A DNA stretch of 32,512 nt, taken from positions 7,691 through 40,202 of the forward strand of contig CAMYLA010000040.1 in NCBI GenBank assembly GCA_947259095.1, in the 5' to 3' direction. Source of the stretch: an uncultured Acidimicrobiaceae bacterium (GTDB lineage: Bacteria > Actinomycetota > Acidimicrobiia > Acidimicrobiales > SZUA-35). A program made the translations under genes and the position numbers. The first letter of the stretch is position 1. Each line of letters opens with the position of its first letter. Shown here in pieces: positions 25,014 to 31,671 of this stretch. Under the pieces are notes generated by a model that searched no databases, was not told the DNA's origin, and saw only the letters and a list, made by a program, of their open reading frames with translations.

Positions 25014-25804
25014 GCCGGGTCGCGGCGCTGCTGATGCCCGGTGCGACCTGGCGATTCCGCCATGTGGCAGGACGCAACACCCTGGCCGCCAGGTCCAACT
25101 GGGCCACGGTGCTCAGCGGCGCCACCGAGCCGTTCTTCTACCTGCTGTCGGTCGGGGTCGGGGTCAGTGTGCTGGTCGGCGACATCGAGGTCGACGGGCG
25201 GGTCTACGACTACACCGCGTTCGTCGCCCCGGCCATGCTGGCATCGGCGGCCATGAGCGGGGCCATCGCCGAGAGCACCTACAACACCTATGGCAAGCTG
25301 AAATGGGACAAGCTCTACGACGGGATGACCGCGACCCCGCTGTCGCCGAGCGACATCGCACTGGGCGAGCTGGCATACGCCCAGGCTCGGGGATCGATGT
25401 ACAGCGCCTTCTTCCTGGCCGCCATGTTCGCCCTGGGGCTGGTGCAGAGCTGGTGGGCGCTGCTGACCCTGCCGGCCGCGATCCTGATCGGCATCGCCTT
25501 CTCCGCAGTCGGTCTGGCTTCGGTCACCTACATGCGGAGCTGGGAGGATTTCGACCTGGTGCTGCTGGTCCAGATCGGGCTGTTCCTGTTCTCCGCCACC
25601 TTCTACCCGCTGTCGGTGTACCCGACCGCGGTGCAGTGGATCGCCCGTTGTTCACCGCTGTACCACGGGGCGGCGTTGTGCCGCGATCTCGTGCTCGGCA
25701 CGGTCGGCTGGGCCGACCTGGTCCACGCCGGTGTGCTGGTGGCGATGGCGGTGGTCGGGCTCCGCCTGGCGGGGAGCCGGTTCGCCCTTCTGCTGCACGA
25801 GTGA
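25010..25804 (+). CDS. ABC-2 type transporter permease 2 (NodJ-like)
   Basis: The 264-residue membrane protein starts at GTG, overlapping the end of permease 1 by 4 bases. NWATVLSGATEPFFYLLSVGVGVS at the N terminus and FLFSATFYPLSVYPTAVQWIARCSPLYHGAALCRDL towards the C terminus match the NodJ/lipo-oligosaccharide permease group more closely than permease 1 does. About six membrane segments are visible. Together with the ATPase and permease 1 it should form a complete exporter in the cytoplasmic membrane. Confidence 0.9.
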   Translation: MSRVAALLMPGATWRFRHVAGRNTLAARSNWATVLSGATEPFFYLLSVGVGVSVLVGDIEVDGRVYDYTAFVAPAMLASAAMSGAIAESTYNTYGKLKWDKLYDGMTATPLSPSDIALGELAYAQARGSMYSAFFLAAMFALGLVQSWWALLTLPAAILIGIAFSAVGLASVTYMRSWEDFDLVLLVQIGLFLFSATFYPLSVYPTAVQWIARCSPLYHGAALCRDLVLGTVGWADLVHAGVLVAMAVVGLRLAGSRFALLLHE

Positions 25805-25808
25805 GCGG

Positions 25809-25834
25809 CCGCGGCCGGTGCGGCCTGGCCGCGG
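25809..25834. terminator. GC-rich hairpin between convergent genes
   Basis: CCGCGGCC (25809-25816) and GGCCGCGG (25827-25834) form an 8-bp stem with a 10-base loop just after the exporter operon and before the convergent MFS gene end. No T-tract follows on either strand. A U-less terminator is plausible in high-GC actinobacteria. Confidence 0.4.
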
Positions 25835-25865
25835 TCCCACCCGTTGTCCGGAGACGGGCCCGGGT

Positions 25866-27017
25866 TCAGGCCACCGCGACCAGCTGCTGGTCGGATCCTT
25901 TCCTGGCCCGGGCCATCGCCGTGAAACCCAGCACCGCACCCAGGGTTGCGGTGCCGACGAACAGGGTGCGGGCGCCGGCCGCCCCGTAGACCGTCGGGGC
26001 CAGAGCCGCGGTGAGGGTGGCCGCACTGAGGCCGGCTGCGTCGAGCAGGGCCGAACCGACCGCGGCCCGCTCGGCCCCGGTCACCTCCAGCACCAGGACC
26101 TGGGCGCTGATCGACGCAAACGACTCCCCGGTGCCGTGGAGGAAGCCGAACATGGTTACCACCACGACCGACCCTGCCAGGCCGTACCCGGCCATGGCCG
26201 GTATCAGGATCAGCAGGGCGGGCAGCATCACCGTGGCTCCACCGTTGCGTTCGGCCATGTCACCGGCGATTCTCGGCAGGACGAGCATCGGTCCGCCGAC
26301 GAACAGGATGGTGACCGCGATGGTGGCGGTGGAGGCGCCGAGGTCGGTGAGGAACCGGTCGACGATGGCGTCGAACACGCCGATGAAGCCGTACACCACC
26401 ACCTGGACCAGCATCGCCGCCTGCACCTTGGGTCGCCGGATGAGACGGCCGAGGTCGGAGTAGTCCACCGGCGAGGCGGCGATCTCGGTCCGCAGGATGG
26501 TGGCGGTGGCGGGGACGCCGACGAACAGCAGGGCGATGCTGACCGCCAGGAACGGGGCCTCGAACCCCAACGGTTCGAACACCGCACCGATCACCGGCCC
26601 GATGATGAAGCCGGCAACCGCGGTCGACAGCAGCATGCCCAGCTTCCTCCCGCCGCCGGTGGCGTCGAGCCCCAGCAGCGCCTTGCGGGCCAGCAGGCCG
26701 AACAGGCCCAGTCCGATGCCGCTCAAGCCGCGACTGGTGGCCAGCACCAGCATGGTCTGGCCGTAGGCGAACCCGATCGGCCCGACGATCCCGGCCAGCA
26801 GTGCCAGCACCGCCAGCGGCCTGGTGGTTCCCCGATCGGCCATCGGCGACAGCGCCAGCTGGGCCAGCAGGGCGGCCCCGAAGCCGGTGGCGGCCACCAC
26901 GCCGATCTCCCAGTCGGCCAATCCCCGGTCGGCCTGGACGTCTTCGAGGAACACGAACACCACACCGAGGGCGGACGTCAGCAGGAAGTTGGTGAGGTAG
27001 ATGAGCCAGACCCGCAT
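25866..27017 (-). CDS. Major facilitator superfamily transporter
   Basis: The 383-residue product has about 12 hydrophobic segments. The loop between segments 2 and 3 reads SPMADRGTTRP, close to the MFS motif A (GxLADRxGRR), and a longer polar loop follows segment 6 near residue 185. I cannot name the substrate, and drug or metabolite efflux is the default guess. TAGCCT ends 6 bases before the ATG at 27017, so the gene is probably transcribed alone without a leader. It converges with the ABC exporter operon across a 61-base gap. Confidence 0.88.
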   Translation of the reverse strand: MRVWLIYLTNFLLTSALGVVFVFLEDVQADRGLADWEIGVVAATGFGAALLAQLALSPMADRGTTRPLAVLALLAGIVGPIGFAYGQTMLVLATSRGLSGIGLGLFGLLARKALLGLDATGGGRKLGMLLSTAVAGFIIGPVIGAVFEPLGFEAPFLAVSIALLFVGVPATATILRTEIAASPVDYSDLGRLIRRPKVQAAMLVQVVVYGFIGVFDAIVDRFLTDLGASTATIAVTILFVGGPMLVLPRIAGDMAERNGGATVMLPALLILIPAMAGYGLAGSVVVVTMFGFLHGTGESFASISAQVLVLEVTGAERAAVGSALLDAAGLSAATLTAALAPTVYGAAGARTLFVGTATLGAVLGFTAMARARKGSDQQLVAVA

Positions 27018-27023
27018 CAGACC

Positions 27024-27029
27024 AGGCTA
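27024..27029 (-). promoter_or_regulatory. -10 box TAGCCT, leaderless start of the MFS gene
   Basis: TAGCCT on the minus strand ends 6 bases before ATG 27017. Confidence 0.5.
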
Positions 27030-27176
27030 GACCGGGGACCGCAACGGCCAGACGGGATTTCCCGCTGCGGTCCGGCCCCGTCGGGCCGTCGCCGGGCCGG
27101 GGTTGACACCCCGGGGTTGCGCAGCCGAAGCTGGCCGTTACCGGCGGCCCAGCCGGTGGGAAGAGGCCAAAACCCC

Positions 27177-27584
27177 ATGTCGTCACGACACGCCGATGAG
27201 CAGTCCTTGGCCGCGATGGCCGCCAAGGACCCCGAGTCGCCGGTTGTCATGCTCAACCTGCTGCGATACCGCGATCGTGCCGAGTCGGGCCACGGTGTCG
27301 ACGGCATGACCGGCGAGGAGGCCTATCGGCGCTACGGGCAGGAGTTCGCCAAGCTCAATCCCCGGTTCGGCGGCGAGCCGATCTGGATGGGCCTGGCCGA
27401 CACCACCGTGATCGGTGACGAGGACTGGGACGTGGTGATACTCGTTCGCTATCCGAGCCGGGCCGCGTTCCTGTCGATGATCGGCGACCCCGATTACCAG
27501 GCCATCGCCCCGATTCGGGCCGCCGCCCTGGCCGACTCCCGCCTGATCGAGACAGACCAGCTCCTGCCGACGTCGGACCGCTGA
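27177..27584 (+). CDS. DUF1330 family protein
   Basis: The 135-residue protein has a dimeric ferredoxin-like (alpha+beta barrel) fold by family. VVMLNLLRYRD, YRRYG, GEPIWMG and VIGDEDWDVVILVRYPSRAAFLSMIGDPDYQ are the conserved DUF1330 segments. No reaction is established. AAGAGG lies about 11 bases before the ATG, so this gene appears to have a leader, unlike its neighbours. The frame is open far upstream through the MFS gene on the other strand, which is not coding. It converges on the selenoprotein gene. Confidence 0.85.
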   Translation: MSSRHADEQSLAAMAAKDPESPVVMLNLLRYRDRAESGHGVDGMTGEEAYRRYGQEFAKLNPRFGGEPIWMGLADTTVIGDEDWDVVILVRYPSRAAFLSMIGDPDYQAIAPIRAAALADSRLIETDQLLPTSDR

Positions 27585-27681
27585 GCGGCCACGGCACTGG
27601 GTTGCGACCGCATCTGGGCGGCCACGCCATCGGGGCGACGTCATCGGGTGGGCGGTGGCTCGCCGGCCCGGTTGCGGTCGT

Positions 27682-27984
27682 TCAGTGGCGACAGGCTGCG
27701 GTGTGGCGGTGGTGGGCCACCGCGGTGAGTTTGGACCCCAGCAGCTTCTTGCGGGTGACCAGCTCGATGCGGCTGGCGAATTGGATCAGCGGCTTCGCCA
27801 CCAGGATGGTGACATCCTCATGGTGGATCTTGCGGTATGACGAGGTGTTCTTTCCCTTGAGGTAGGTGTCGACCGACACCTCTTCGGTGCCGCCTCAGCC
27901 GATGGCCTGGATGTAGTCGACGGCGGCGGTGCCGCCCTTGCTCCTCACCATCTCCAACGCTTCATCGCTGATCGCAATGTCCAT
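27682..27984 (-). CDS. Probable selenoprotein, small HesB-like (CC/Se motif) family, with in-frame TGA
   Basis: From ATG 27984 the frame runs 100 codons to TGA at 27682, interrupted once by TGA at 27895-27897 (codon 30). The parts before (MDIAISDEALEMVRSKGGTA, VDYIQAIG) and after (GGTEEVSVDTYLKG, then DVTILVAKPLIQ and TRKKLLGSKLTA) join into one sensible small protein. To my memory its layout resembles HesB-like (seleno)proteins annotated as CC/Se motif family: an ALEMV helix, GG-x4-VDY, a Cys or Sec at the motif, then strands with IxVxxPL and a KKL end. A hairpin with a GGUC loop follows the TGA at SECIS distance. A TACCCT box ends 6 bases before the ATG, as at neighbouring genes. The tail is His/Cys-rich (HHRHTAACRH). 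The alternative is a pseudogene with a nonsense mutation. No selA, selB, selC or selD gene is in the window. Confidence 0.72.
27864..27881 (-). promoter_or_regulatory. Candidate bacterial SECIS hairpin
   Basis: On the minus strand AGGTGTC-GGTC-GACACCT forms a perfect 7-bp stem with a four-base GGUC loop. The loop begins 21 bases after the TGA at 27895. Bacterial SECIS elements need an apical loop roughly 16-37 bases after the UGA with a G in its first two positions, and the E. coli fdhF element has the same GGUC loop starting at base 19. The hairpin lies wholly inside the coding region, as required in bacteria. Confidence 0.65.
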
Positions 27985-27990
27985 ATGCTC

Positions 27991-27996
27991 AGGGTA
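27991..27996 (-). promoter_or_regulatory. -10 box TACCCT, leaderless start of the selenoprotein gene
   Basis: TACCCT on the minus strand ends 6 bases before ATG 27984. It supports translation from upstream of the in-frame TGA rather than from the GTG at 27879. Confidence 0.5.
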
Positions 27997-28036
27997 GCGG
28001 TCCGATTCGGTCGCTCCGGATCGATCGATGTCGCAA

Positions 28037-28042
28037 TAGAGT
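28037..28042 (+). promoter_or_regulatory. -10 box TAGAGT, leaderless start of the aldo/keto reductase gene
   Basis: TAGAGT ends 6 bases before ATG 28049. With the minus-strand TACCCT box it makes a compact divergent promoter within the 64-base gap. Confidence 0.5.
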
Positions 28043-28048
28043 TCCAAC

Positions 28049-28951
28049 ATGACAAACAGCCTGGTTGACGGTCATCCTCGGCCCCTCGGACAGTTCACGG
28101 TCGGTCCGCTGGCCTTCGGTTGCTGGCGATTCACGTCGTCATCGGTGGCCGACGCCCGTACCAGCCTGGAGGCGGCGCTGGACAACGGCATGAACCTGGT
28201 CGACACCTCCGACGTTTACGGGCTCGATTGGGGTGGCACCGGCTTCGGCCAGAACGAGGCGCTGCTCGGCCAGGTGCTGGCCGAAGCGCCGCAGCTCCGC
28301 CACCGGATGGTGTTGGCCACCAAGGGCGGCATCATCCCGCCGACCCCCTACAACTCCGGTGCGGACTATCTGCGGTCGGCCTGTGATGACAGCCTGCGTC
28401 GGCTCGGCGTCGAGGTGATCGACCTCTACCAGATCCACCGCCCCGATTTCTTCACCCACCCCGAGGAGGTGGCGGCGACGCTGCGCTCGCTGCGGGAGGC
28501 GGGCAAGATCAAGGAGGTCGGGGTCTCAAATCACCTCCCGAGCCAGACCGAGGCCCTGGCCGCCCATCTGGGATTCCCCATCGCCTCCGATCAACCCGAG
28601 TTCTCCCTGGCCGCCTTGGCCCCGTTGCGTGACGGCACGCTCGATCGGTGCATGCAGCACAACCGCCGGCCGCTGGCCTGGAGCCCGCTGGCCGGTGGCG
28701 GTCTGGCCACCGGGGAGGGGCAGCCGCCGGCCCTGATCGAGGTGATGGACCGCCTGGCCTCGCGGGAGGGTGTCTCCCGGGCGGTGATCGCCGTCGCCTT
28801 TGTGCTGGCCCACCCGTCTCGGCCGGTGGCCATCATCGGATCGCAGCGACCGGAACGGCTGGCCGAGCAGGCCGCAGCGGCCAACGTTGCGCTGGACCGG
28901 GCCGATGTCTACGAGTTGATCCAGGCCGCCGAGGGCCAACCCCTTCCCTGA
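28049..28951 (+). CDS. Aldo/keto reductase
   Basis: The 300-residue NADP-dependent oxidoreductase has a (beta/alpha)8 fold. The catalytic tetrad is complete: Asp52 and Tyr57 in DTSDVYG, Lys92 in ATKGG and His130 in QIHRPD. SNHLPSQ and WSPLAGGGL are typical of the YdhF-like branch, and the C-terminal IIGSQRPERL segment binds the NADP phosphate. Substrate unknown. The stop is followed after one base by the GTG of the LOG-like gene, so the two are probably co-transcribed. It is divergent from the selenoprotein gene across 64 bases, and a shared redox role is possible but unproven. Confidence 0.92.
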   Translation: MTNSLVDGHPRPLGQFTVGPLAFGCWRFTSSSVADARTSLEAALDNGMNLVDTSDVYGLDWGGTGFGQNEALLGQVLAEAPQLRHRMVLATKGGIIPPTPYNSGADYLRSACDDSLRRLGVEVIDLYQIHRPDFFTHPEEVAATLRSLREAGKIKEVGVSNHLPSQTEALAAHLGFPIASDQPEFSLAALAPLRDGTLDRCMQHNRRPLAWSPLAGGGLATGEGQPPALIEVMDRLASREGVSRAVIAVAFVLAHPSRPVAIIGSQRPERLAEQAAAANVALDRADVYELIQAAEGQPLP

Positions 28952-28952
28952 G

Positions 28953-29561
28953 GTGGCGGCCCCATACCCCCTGCCCCGGTCCGGTCGTTGTGTGGTCACC
29001 GGCGGTGGCCCGGGGGCGATGGAGGCGGCCAACCTCGGGGCGGCATCGTCGACGATGGGCCGGGCCGAGGTCGACGTCCTGATCGATCGGCTCTGCGCCG
29101 TCGGCCACTTCGACGAGGATCCAGACGGGTTCATCGGTCTGGCACTGGAGGTACAGGCGCTGATCGAGCGCCCGGTCGAGACGTTGTCGGTGCCGACATG
29201 GTTCTACGGCCATGAACCGTCGAACCCGTTCGCCACCCACATCGCCAAGTACTTCTCAAACAGCGAACGGGAGGCCGGGCTGCTGGCCATCGCCATGGCC
29301 GGCATCGTCTTCCTGGCTGGTGGTCCCGGCACCATGCAGGAGGTCTTCCAGGATGCGGCCCAGAACGCCTACCGGACGTTCGGCCATCCCGCACCGATGG
29401 TTATTCTCAACCCGTCGGGCCGCCCCCGCTACTGGGCCGACTCGGGAGTCATGGCCGCCCTGGACACCGCCTTCACCGACGACGACGGGGCCCGCCGAGC
29501 GGGTTGGGATCTGCTGGCCGACGTCGCCTCGATCGACCAGGCGGTGGCCAACCTGGCCTGA
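28953..29561 (+). CDS. LOG-like Rossmann protein, N-terminally shortened
   Basis: The 202-residue product resembles LOG/lysine-decarboxylase-like nucleotide-binding proteins. VTGGGPGAMEAANLGA at about 15-30 is the first glycine-rich loop, and GGPGTMQEVFQDAAQN near 127-142 is the PGGxGTxxE catalytic motif of the family. PTWFYGHEPSNPFATHIAKYFSNSEREAGLLAIAMAG between them is recognisable from a longer actinobacterial subfamily. Family members normally have 40 or more residues, including the first strand, before GGGPGAM, but here only about 16 exist. Upstream in frame a stop occurs at 28917, and the DNA codes for the end of the aldo/keto reductase. So this is either a truncated remnant or a family variant. 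GTG 28953 is the only usable start. Confidence 0.65.
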   Translation: MAAPYPLPRSGRCVVTGGGPGAMEAANLGAASSTMGRAEVDVLIDRLCAVGHFDEDPDGFIGLALEVQALIERPVETLSVPTWFYGHEPSNPFATHIAKYFSNSEREAGLLAIAMAGIVFLAGGPGTMQEVFQDAAQNAYRTFGHPAPMVILNPSGRPRYWADSGVMAALDTAFTDDDGARRAGWDLLADVASIDQAVANLA

Positions 29562-29621
29562 GCCCACCGGCGCCGGGCGACGGCGTCGGGCACCAACCGG
29601 TGACGTGGTCCGGTTTTGGGA

Positions 29622-29891
29622 TCAGTCGAGCGGCGGGAGATCGCCGAAGTGGAGGTCGAACTCCGGTCCCGAGCCGGGACTGGCCGGCTGGGCGATCTCG
29701 GTCGGCTCCGGGTCGAGCCCCAGGGCTTCGGCGATGCCCACCATGGCCGCCATCAGGATCGAGCCGCCGTGGCGAGGGCGGGTCCGGGGTGGCAGGAACG
29801 GCCGCTCAAACCCCTCTCCCGGCTCCCTGCGGCCGTCGGCGTCACCGTGCCGGGCGACCGCGTCGCCGTCGGTCTGGTGCCCGTCGGTCAT
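29622..29891 (-). CDS. Small conserved-looking protein, unknown
   Basis: The 89-residue product has a polar, probably disordered first third, then FLPPRTRPRHGGSILMAAMVGIAEALGLDPEPTEI, which looks like a short conserved core with one amphipathic or weakly hydrophobic helix, and an acidic Pro-rich tail ending DLPPLD. I recognise no named family. CATACT ends 6 bases before the ATG, the same hexamer and spacing as at the alpha/beta hydrolase gene on the same strand, which supports it as a real gene. Confidence 0.6.
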   Translation of the reverse strand: MTDGHQTDGDAVARHGDADGRREPGEGFERPFLPPRTRPRHGGSILMAAMVGIAEALGLDPEPTEIAQPASPGSGPEFDLHFGDLPPLD

Positions 29892-29897
29892 CGTTCC

Positions 29898-29903
29898 AGT
29901 ATG
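29898..29903 (-). promoter_or_regulatory. -10 box CATACT before the 89-residue gene
   Basis: CATACT on the minus strand ends 6 bases before ATG 29891, identical in sequence and spacing to the box of the next minus-strand gene. Confidence 0.4.
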
Positions 29904-30005
29904 GCTCGACAGCGGTGGTTCGGTCCGGTCGGGCCTGGTCGCCGGTGGGGTTCGTCCGTCCGCACTGGGTCGTGGGGTCGACGGTGCCGATGCCGGCGCG
30001 ATCGT

Positions 30006-30770
30006 TCACAGGGTTTGGTCGAACCAGGCAAGCACCGCGCTCAGTACCCGCTCTGCATCGGCCGGGGCGCCGAACAGGTGGCCGCCCCGCTCGAGGGTGA
30101 CCAACTCCTTCGGCGGGGCTGCGGCCCGGTACAACTGTTCTGCGTTGTCGTAGCCGACCACATTGTCATCGGCGGCATGGATGACGCAGTATGGCCGGTC
30201 GAGTTGGCCGACCTGGCTGATCACGTCGTGGGATCGGAGATCCTCGACGAACCCCGCATCGAGCTGGAACGACCGTTGGGCGATGGTGATGGTGGCAGGC
30301 TGGCCGGCCTCCAGCCGGGACAATTGGTCGGCGAACAGGTGGCGGACGTGGCCGGCATCGGCCGGGGCGCTGAGGGTGATCAGGGATCGTACGGTCTTGA
30401 GCCGATGGGCGGCCAGGATCGAGGCGGCACCGCCGAGGCTGTGACCGAGCAGCCCGCAGGGGCCGAATCCGGCCTGGATCAGTGATGCCGCAGCCCTGGT
30501 GAGATCGGCGACGTTGGCGCTGACCGTGGTCTCGGCGAAATCGCCTCCGGATTCGCCGAGCCCGGTGAAGTCGAACCGCAGCGTCACGTAGCCGCCGTCG
30601 GCCAACCCCTTGGCCAGCCGGGTCATCGTGTTGAGGTCCTTGGAACAGGTGAAGCAGTGGGCCAGCAGTACCGCCCCTTTCACCGGCGGGCCAGGCTCGG
30701 GCCGGTGCAGCCGACCGGACAGCGTCGTCCCCTGGCTGCCGACGAAATCGAACGGCTCAACCAATGTCAT
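30006..30770 (-). CDS. Alpha/beta hydrolase (OsmC-hydrolase-type, hydrolase domain only)
   Basis: The 254-residue serine hydrolase has an LLAHCFTCSKD oxyanion-side strand, RFDFTGLGESGGDFAET, the nucleophile elbow GHSLGG, an acidic residue region IHAADDNVV and the likely catalytic His in ERGGHLF. The AHCFTCSKD and FDFTGLG-S-GDFA segments match, from memory, the hydrolase half of bifunctional alpha/beta hydrolase/OsmC proteins. Here the OsmC half is absent and the gene stops after the hydrolase fold. Substrate unknown. CATACT ends 6 bases before the ATG. Confidence 0.9.
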   Translation of the reverse strand: MTLVEPFDFVGSQGTTLSGRLHRPEPGPPVKGAVLLAHCFTCSKDLNTMTRLAKGLADGGYVTLRFDFTGLGESGGDFAETTVSANVADLTRAAASLIQAGFGPCGLLGHSLGGAASILAAHRLKTVRSLITLSAPADAGHVRHLFADQLSRLEAGQPATITIAQRSFQLDAGFVEDLRSHDVISQVGQLDRPYCVIHAADDNVVGYDNAEQLYRAAAPPKELVTLERGGHLFGAPADAERVLSAVLAWFDQTL

Positions 30771-30776
30771 GGCGAC

Positions 30777-30782
30777 AGTATG
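30777..30782 (-). promoter_or_regulatory. -10 box CATACT before the alpha/beta hydrolase gene
   Basis: CATACT on the minus strand ends 6 bases before ATG 30770. TACTGT, shifted by 2 bases, is an alternative reading of the same box. Confidence 0.4.
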
Positions 30783-30852
30783 CCGGTCTCGCGGCGACAG
30801 GTGCGGTGTCGTGCTTGGTCGGCGGGCCGGCCCGGATGGAACGGTTGCCCAC

Positions 30853-30858
30853 TACGGT
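30853..30858 (+). promoter_or_regulatory. -10 box TACGGT, leaderless start of the thioesterase gene
   Basis: TACGGT ends 8 bases before ATG 30867, the same hexamer as at the ABC exporter operon. Confidence 0.45.
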
Positions 30859-30866
30859 GATGGCCC

Positions 30867-31268
30867 ATGGCCCACCACACGTCCCTGGCGGTTCGGTTCA
30901 ACGAGATCGATCCATACGGCCACGTGAATCACGCCGTGTATGTGACCTACTTCGAGGTCGGGCGGACCGACGCACTCGCCGCCTGTGGCATCCCCTTGGA
31001 GGTGATGGCCGAGCGGGGCTATCAGATGGTGGTCACCCACATCGATGTCCGCTTCCGGCGGCCGGCCGAGGCCGGTCAGATCATCACCGTCGAAACCGAG
31101 GTCGGCGAGCTCCGGCGGGCCAGCGGCATGTGGCGACAGCGGATCGTCCGGGGCGATGAGGTCCTGGTCACCGCCGAGGTCACGGCTGCGGTCACCGATG
31201 CCGGTGGCCGGCCCACCAGGCCCCCGCCCTGGCTGTTCCCGGCCCTGGAGCCGCTGCGATCGCACTGA
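30867..31268 (+). CDS. Acyl-CoA thioesterase, 4-hydroxybenzoyl-CoA thioesterase (hotdog) family
   Basis: The 133-residue single hotdog domain contains the active-site signature NEIDPYGHVNHAVYVTYFE, with the catalytic Asp before PYGHVNH, and the central helix DALAACGI. The strand THIDVRFRRPAEAGQ is also typical of YbgC/4HBT thioesterases. It hydrolyses some acyl-CoA in the cytoplasm, and the acyl group cannot be inferred. It appears monocistronic, divergent from the alpha/beta hydrolase across 96 bases holding both -10 boxes. Confidence 0.9.
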   Translation: MAHHTSLAVRFNEIDPYGHVNHAVYVTYFEVGRTDALAACGIPLEVMAERGYQMVVTHIDVRFRRPAEAGQIITVETEVGELRRASGMWRQRIVRGDEVLVTAEVTAAVTDAGGRPTRPPPWLFPALEPLRSH

Positions 31269-31346
31269 GAGCCGGCCCCACCGACCGCCAGGCCTGCCCG
31301 CCCCCAGGAGCGTGACAGCCGGTGCCGGGCATGAGATCGTGGCACC

Positions 31347-31613
31347 GTGAGTTTCATCGGCACCGGCGACGAGGACTGGGTCGACCTCGACCTCGACCTG
31401 TTCGAGCGGGCCCGGTCGATGCGACTGGAGTCGATCCTGGTCGACGACTACGCACGGGTGGTGGAGACCGTCGGGTTCGATTTCGAGATCGAGACCGCCA
31501 CCGACGGTCTGGTGTTCATCGTCGTCGACGGCTCCCGGCGCTACCGGGCAGACGTCGGCCGTGACGACCGGCTGATCTTCACCGGCATCCTCGATCCGGA
31601 AGGTCCCCTGTAG
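31347..31613 (+). CDS. Small acidic protein, unknown
   Basis: The 88-residue product starts at GTG, 78 bases after the thioesterase. It is acidic, with DEDWVDLDLDLFERARSM followed by alternating beta-like segments (FDFEIETATDGLVFIVVDG, RRYRADVG) and no cysteine. I recognise no family. A TGAGAT hexamer ends 9 bases before the GTG, a weaker version of the pattern seen elsewhere. The strong codon periodicity and the fit between thioesterase and MBL genes make it likely to be real. Confidence 0.65.
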   Translation: MSFIGTGDEDWVDLDLDLFERARSMRLESILVDDYARVVETVGFDFEIETATDGLVFIVVDGSRRYRADVGRDDRLIFTGILDPEGPL

Positions 31614-31658
31614 GCGCCCTGCCCTCGGAGCGAAGCGGGCCCGTTTGCGGCCATCAGC

Positions 31659-31664
31659 TACGCT
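31659..31664 (+). promoter_or_regulatory. -10 box TACGCT, leaderless start of the MBL-fold gene
   Basis: TACGCT ends 7 bases before the GTG at 31672, supporting that start. Confidence 0.45.
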
Positions 31665-31671
31665 CGTTGCT

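Noticed and set aside
27682..27879. A separate 65-residue gene starting at GTG 27879
   Set aside because: This is what remains if TGA 27895 is read as a stop. It has no ribosome binding site or -10 box, and it removes the first part of the fold that continues in frame upstream. Selenocysteine reading explains more, although a nonsense mutation is not excluded.
27875..27891. Alternative hairpin GGCACC-GAAGA-GGTGTC just after the TGA
   Set aside because: It contains a G-U pair, its loop lies too close to the UGA for a SECIS, and it is exclusive with the perfect 7-bp GGUC-loop hairpin.
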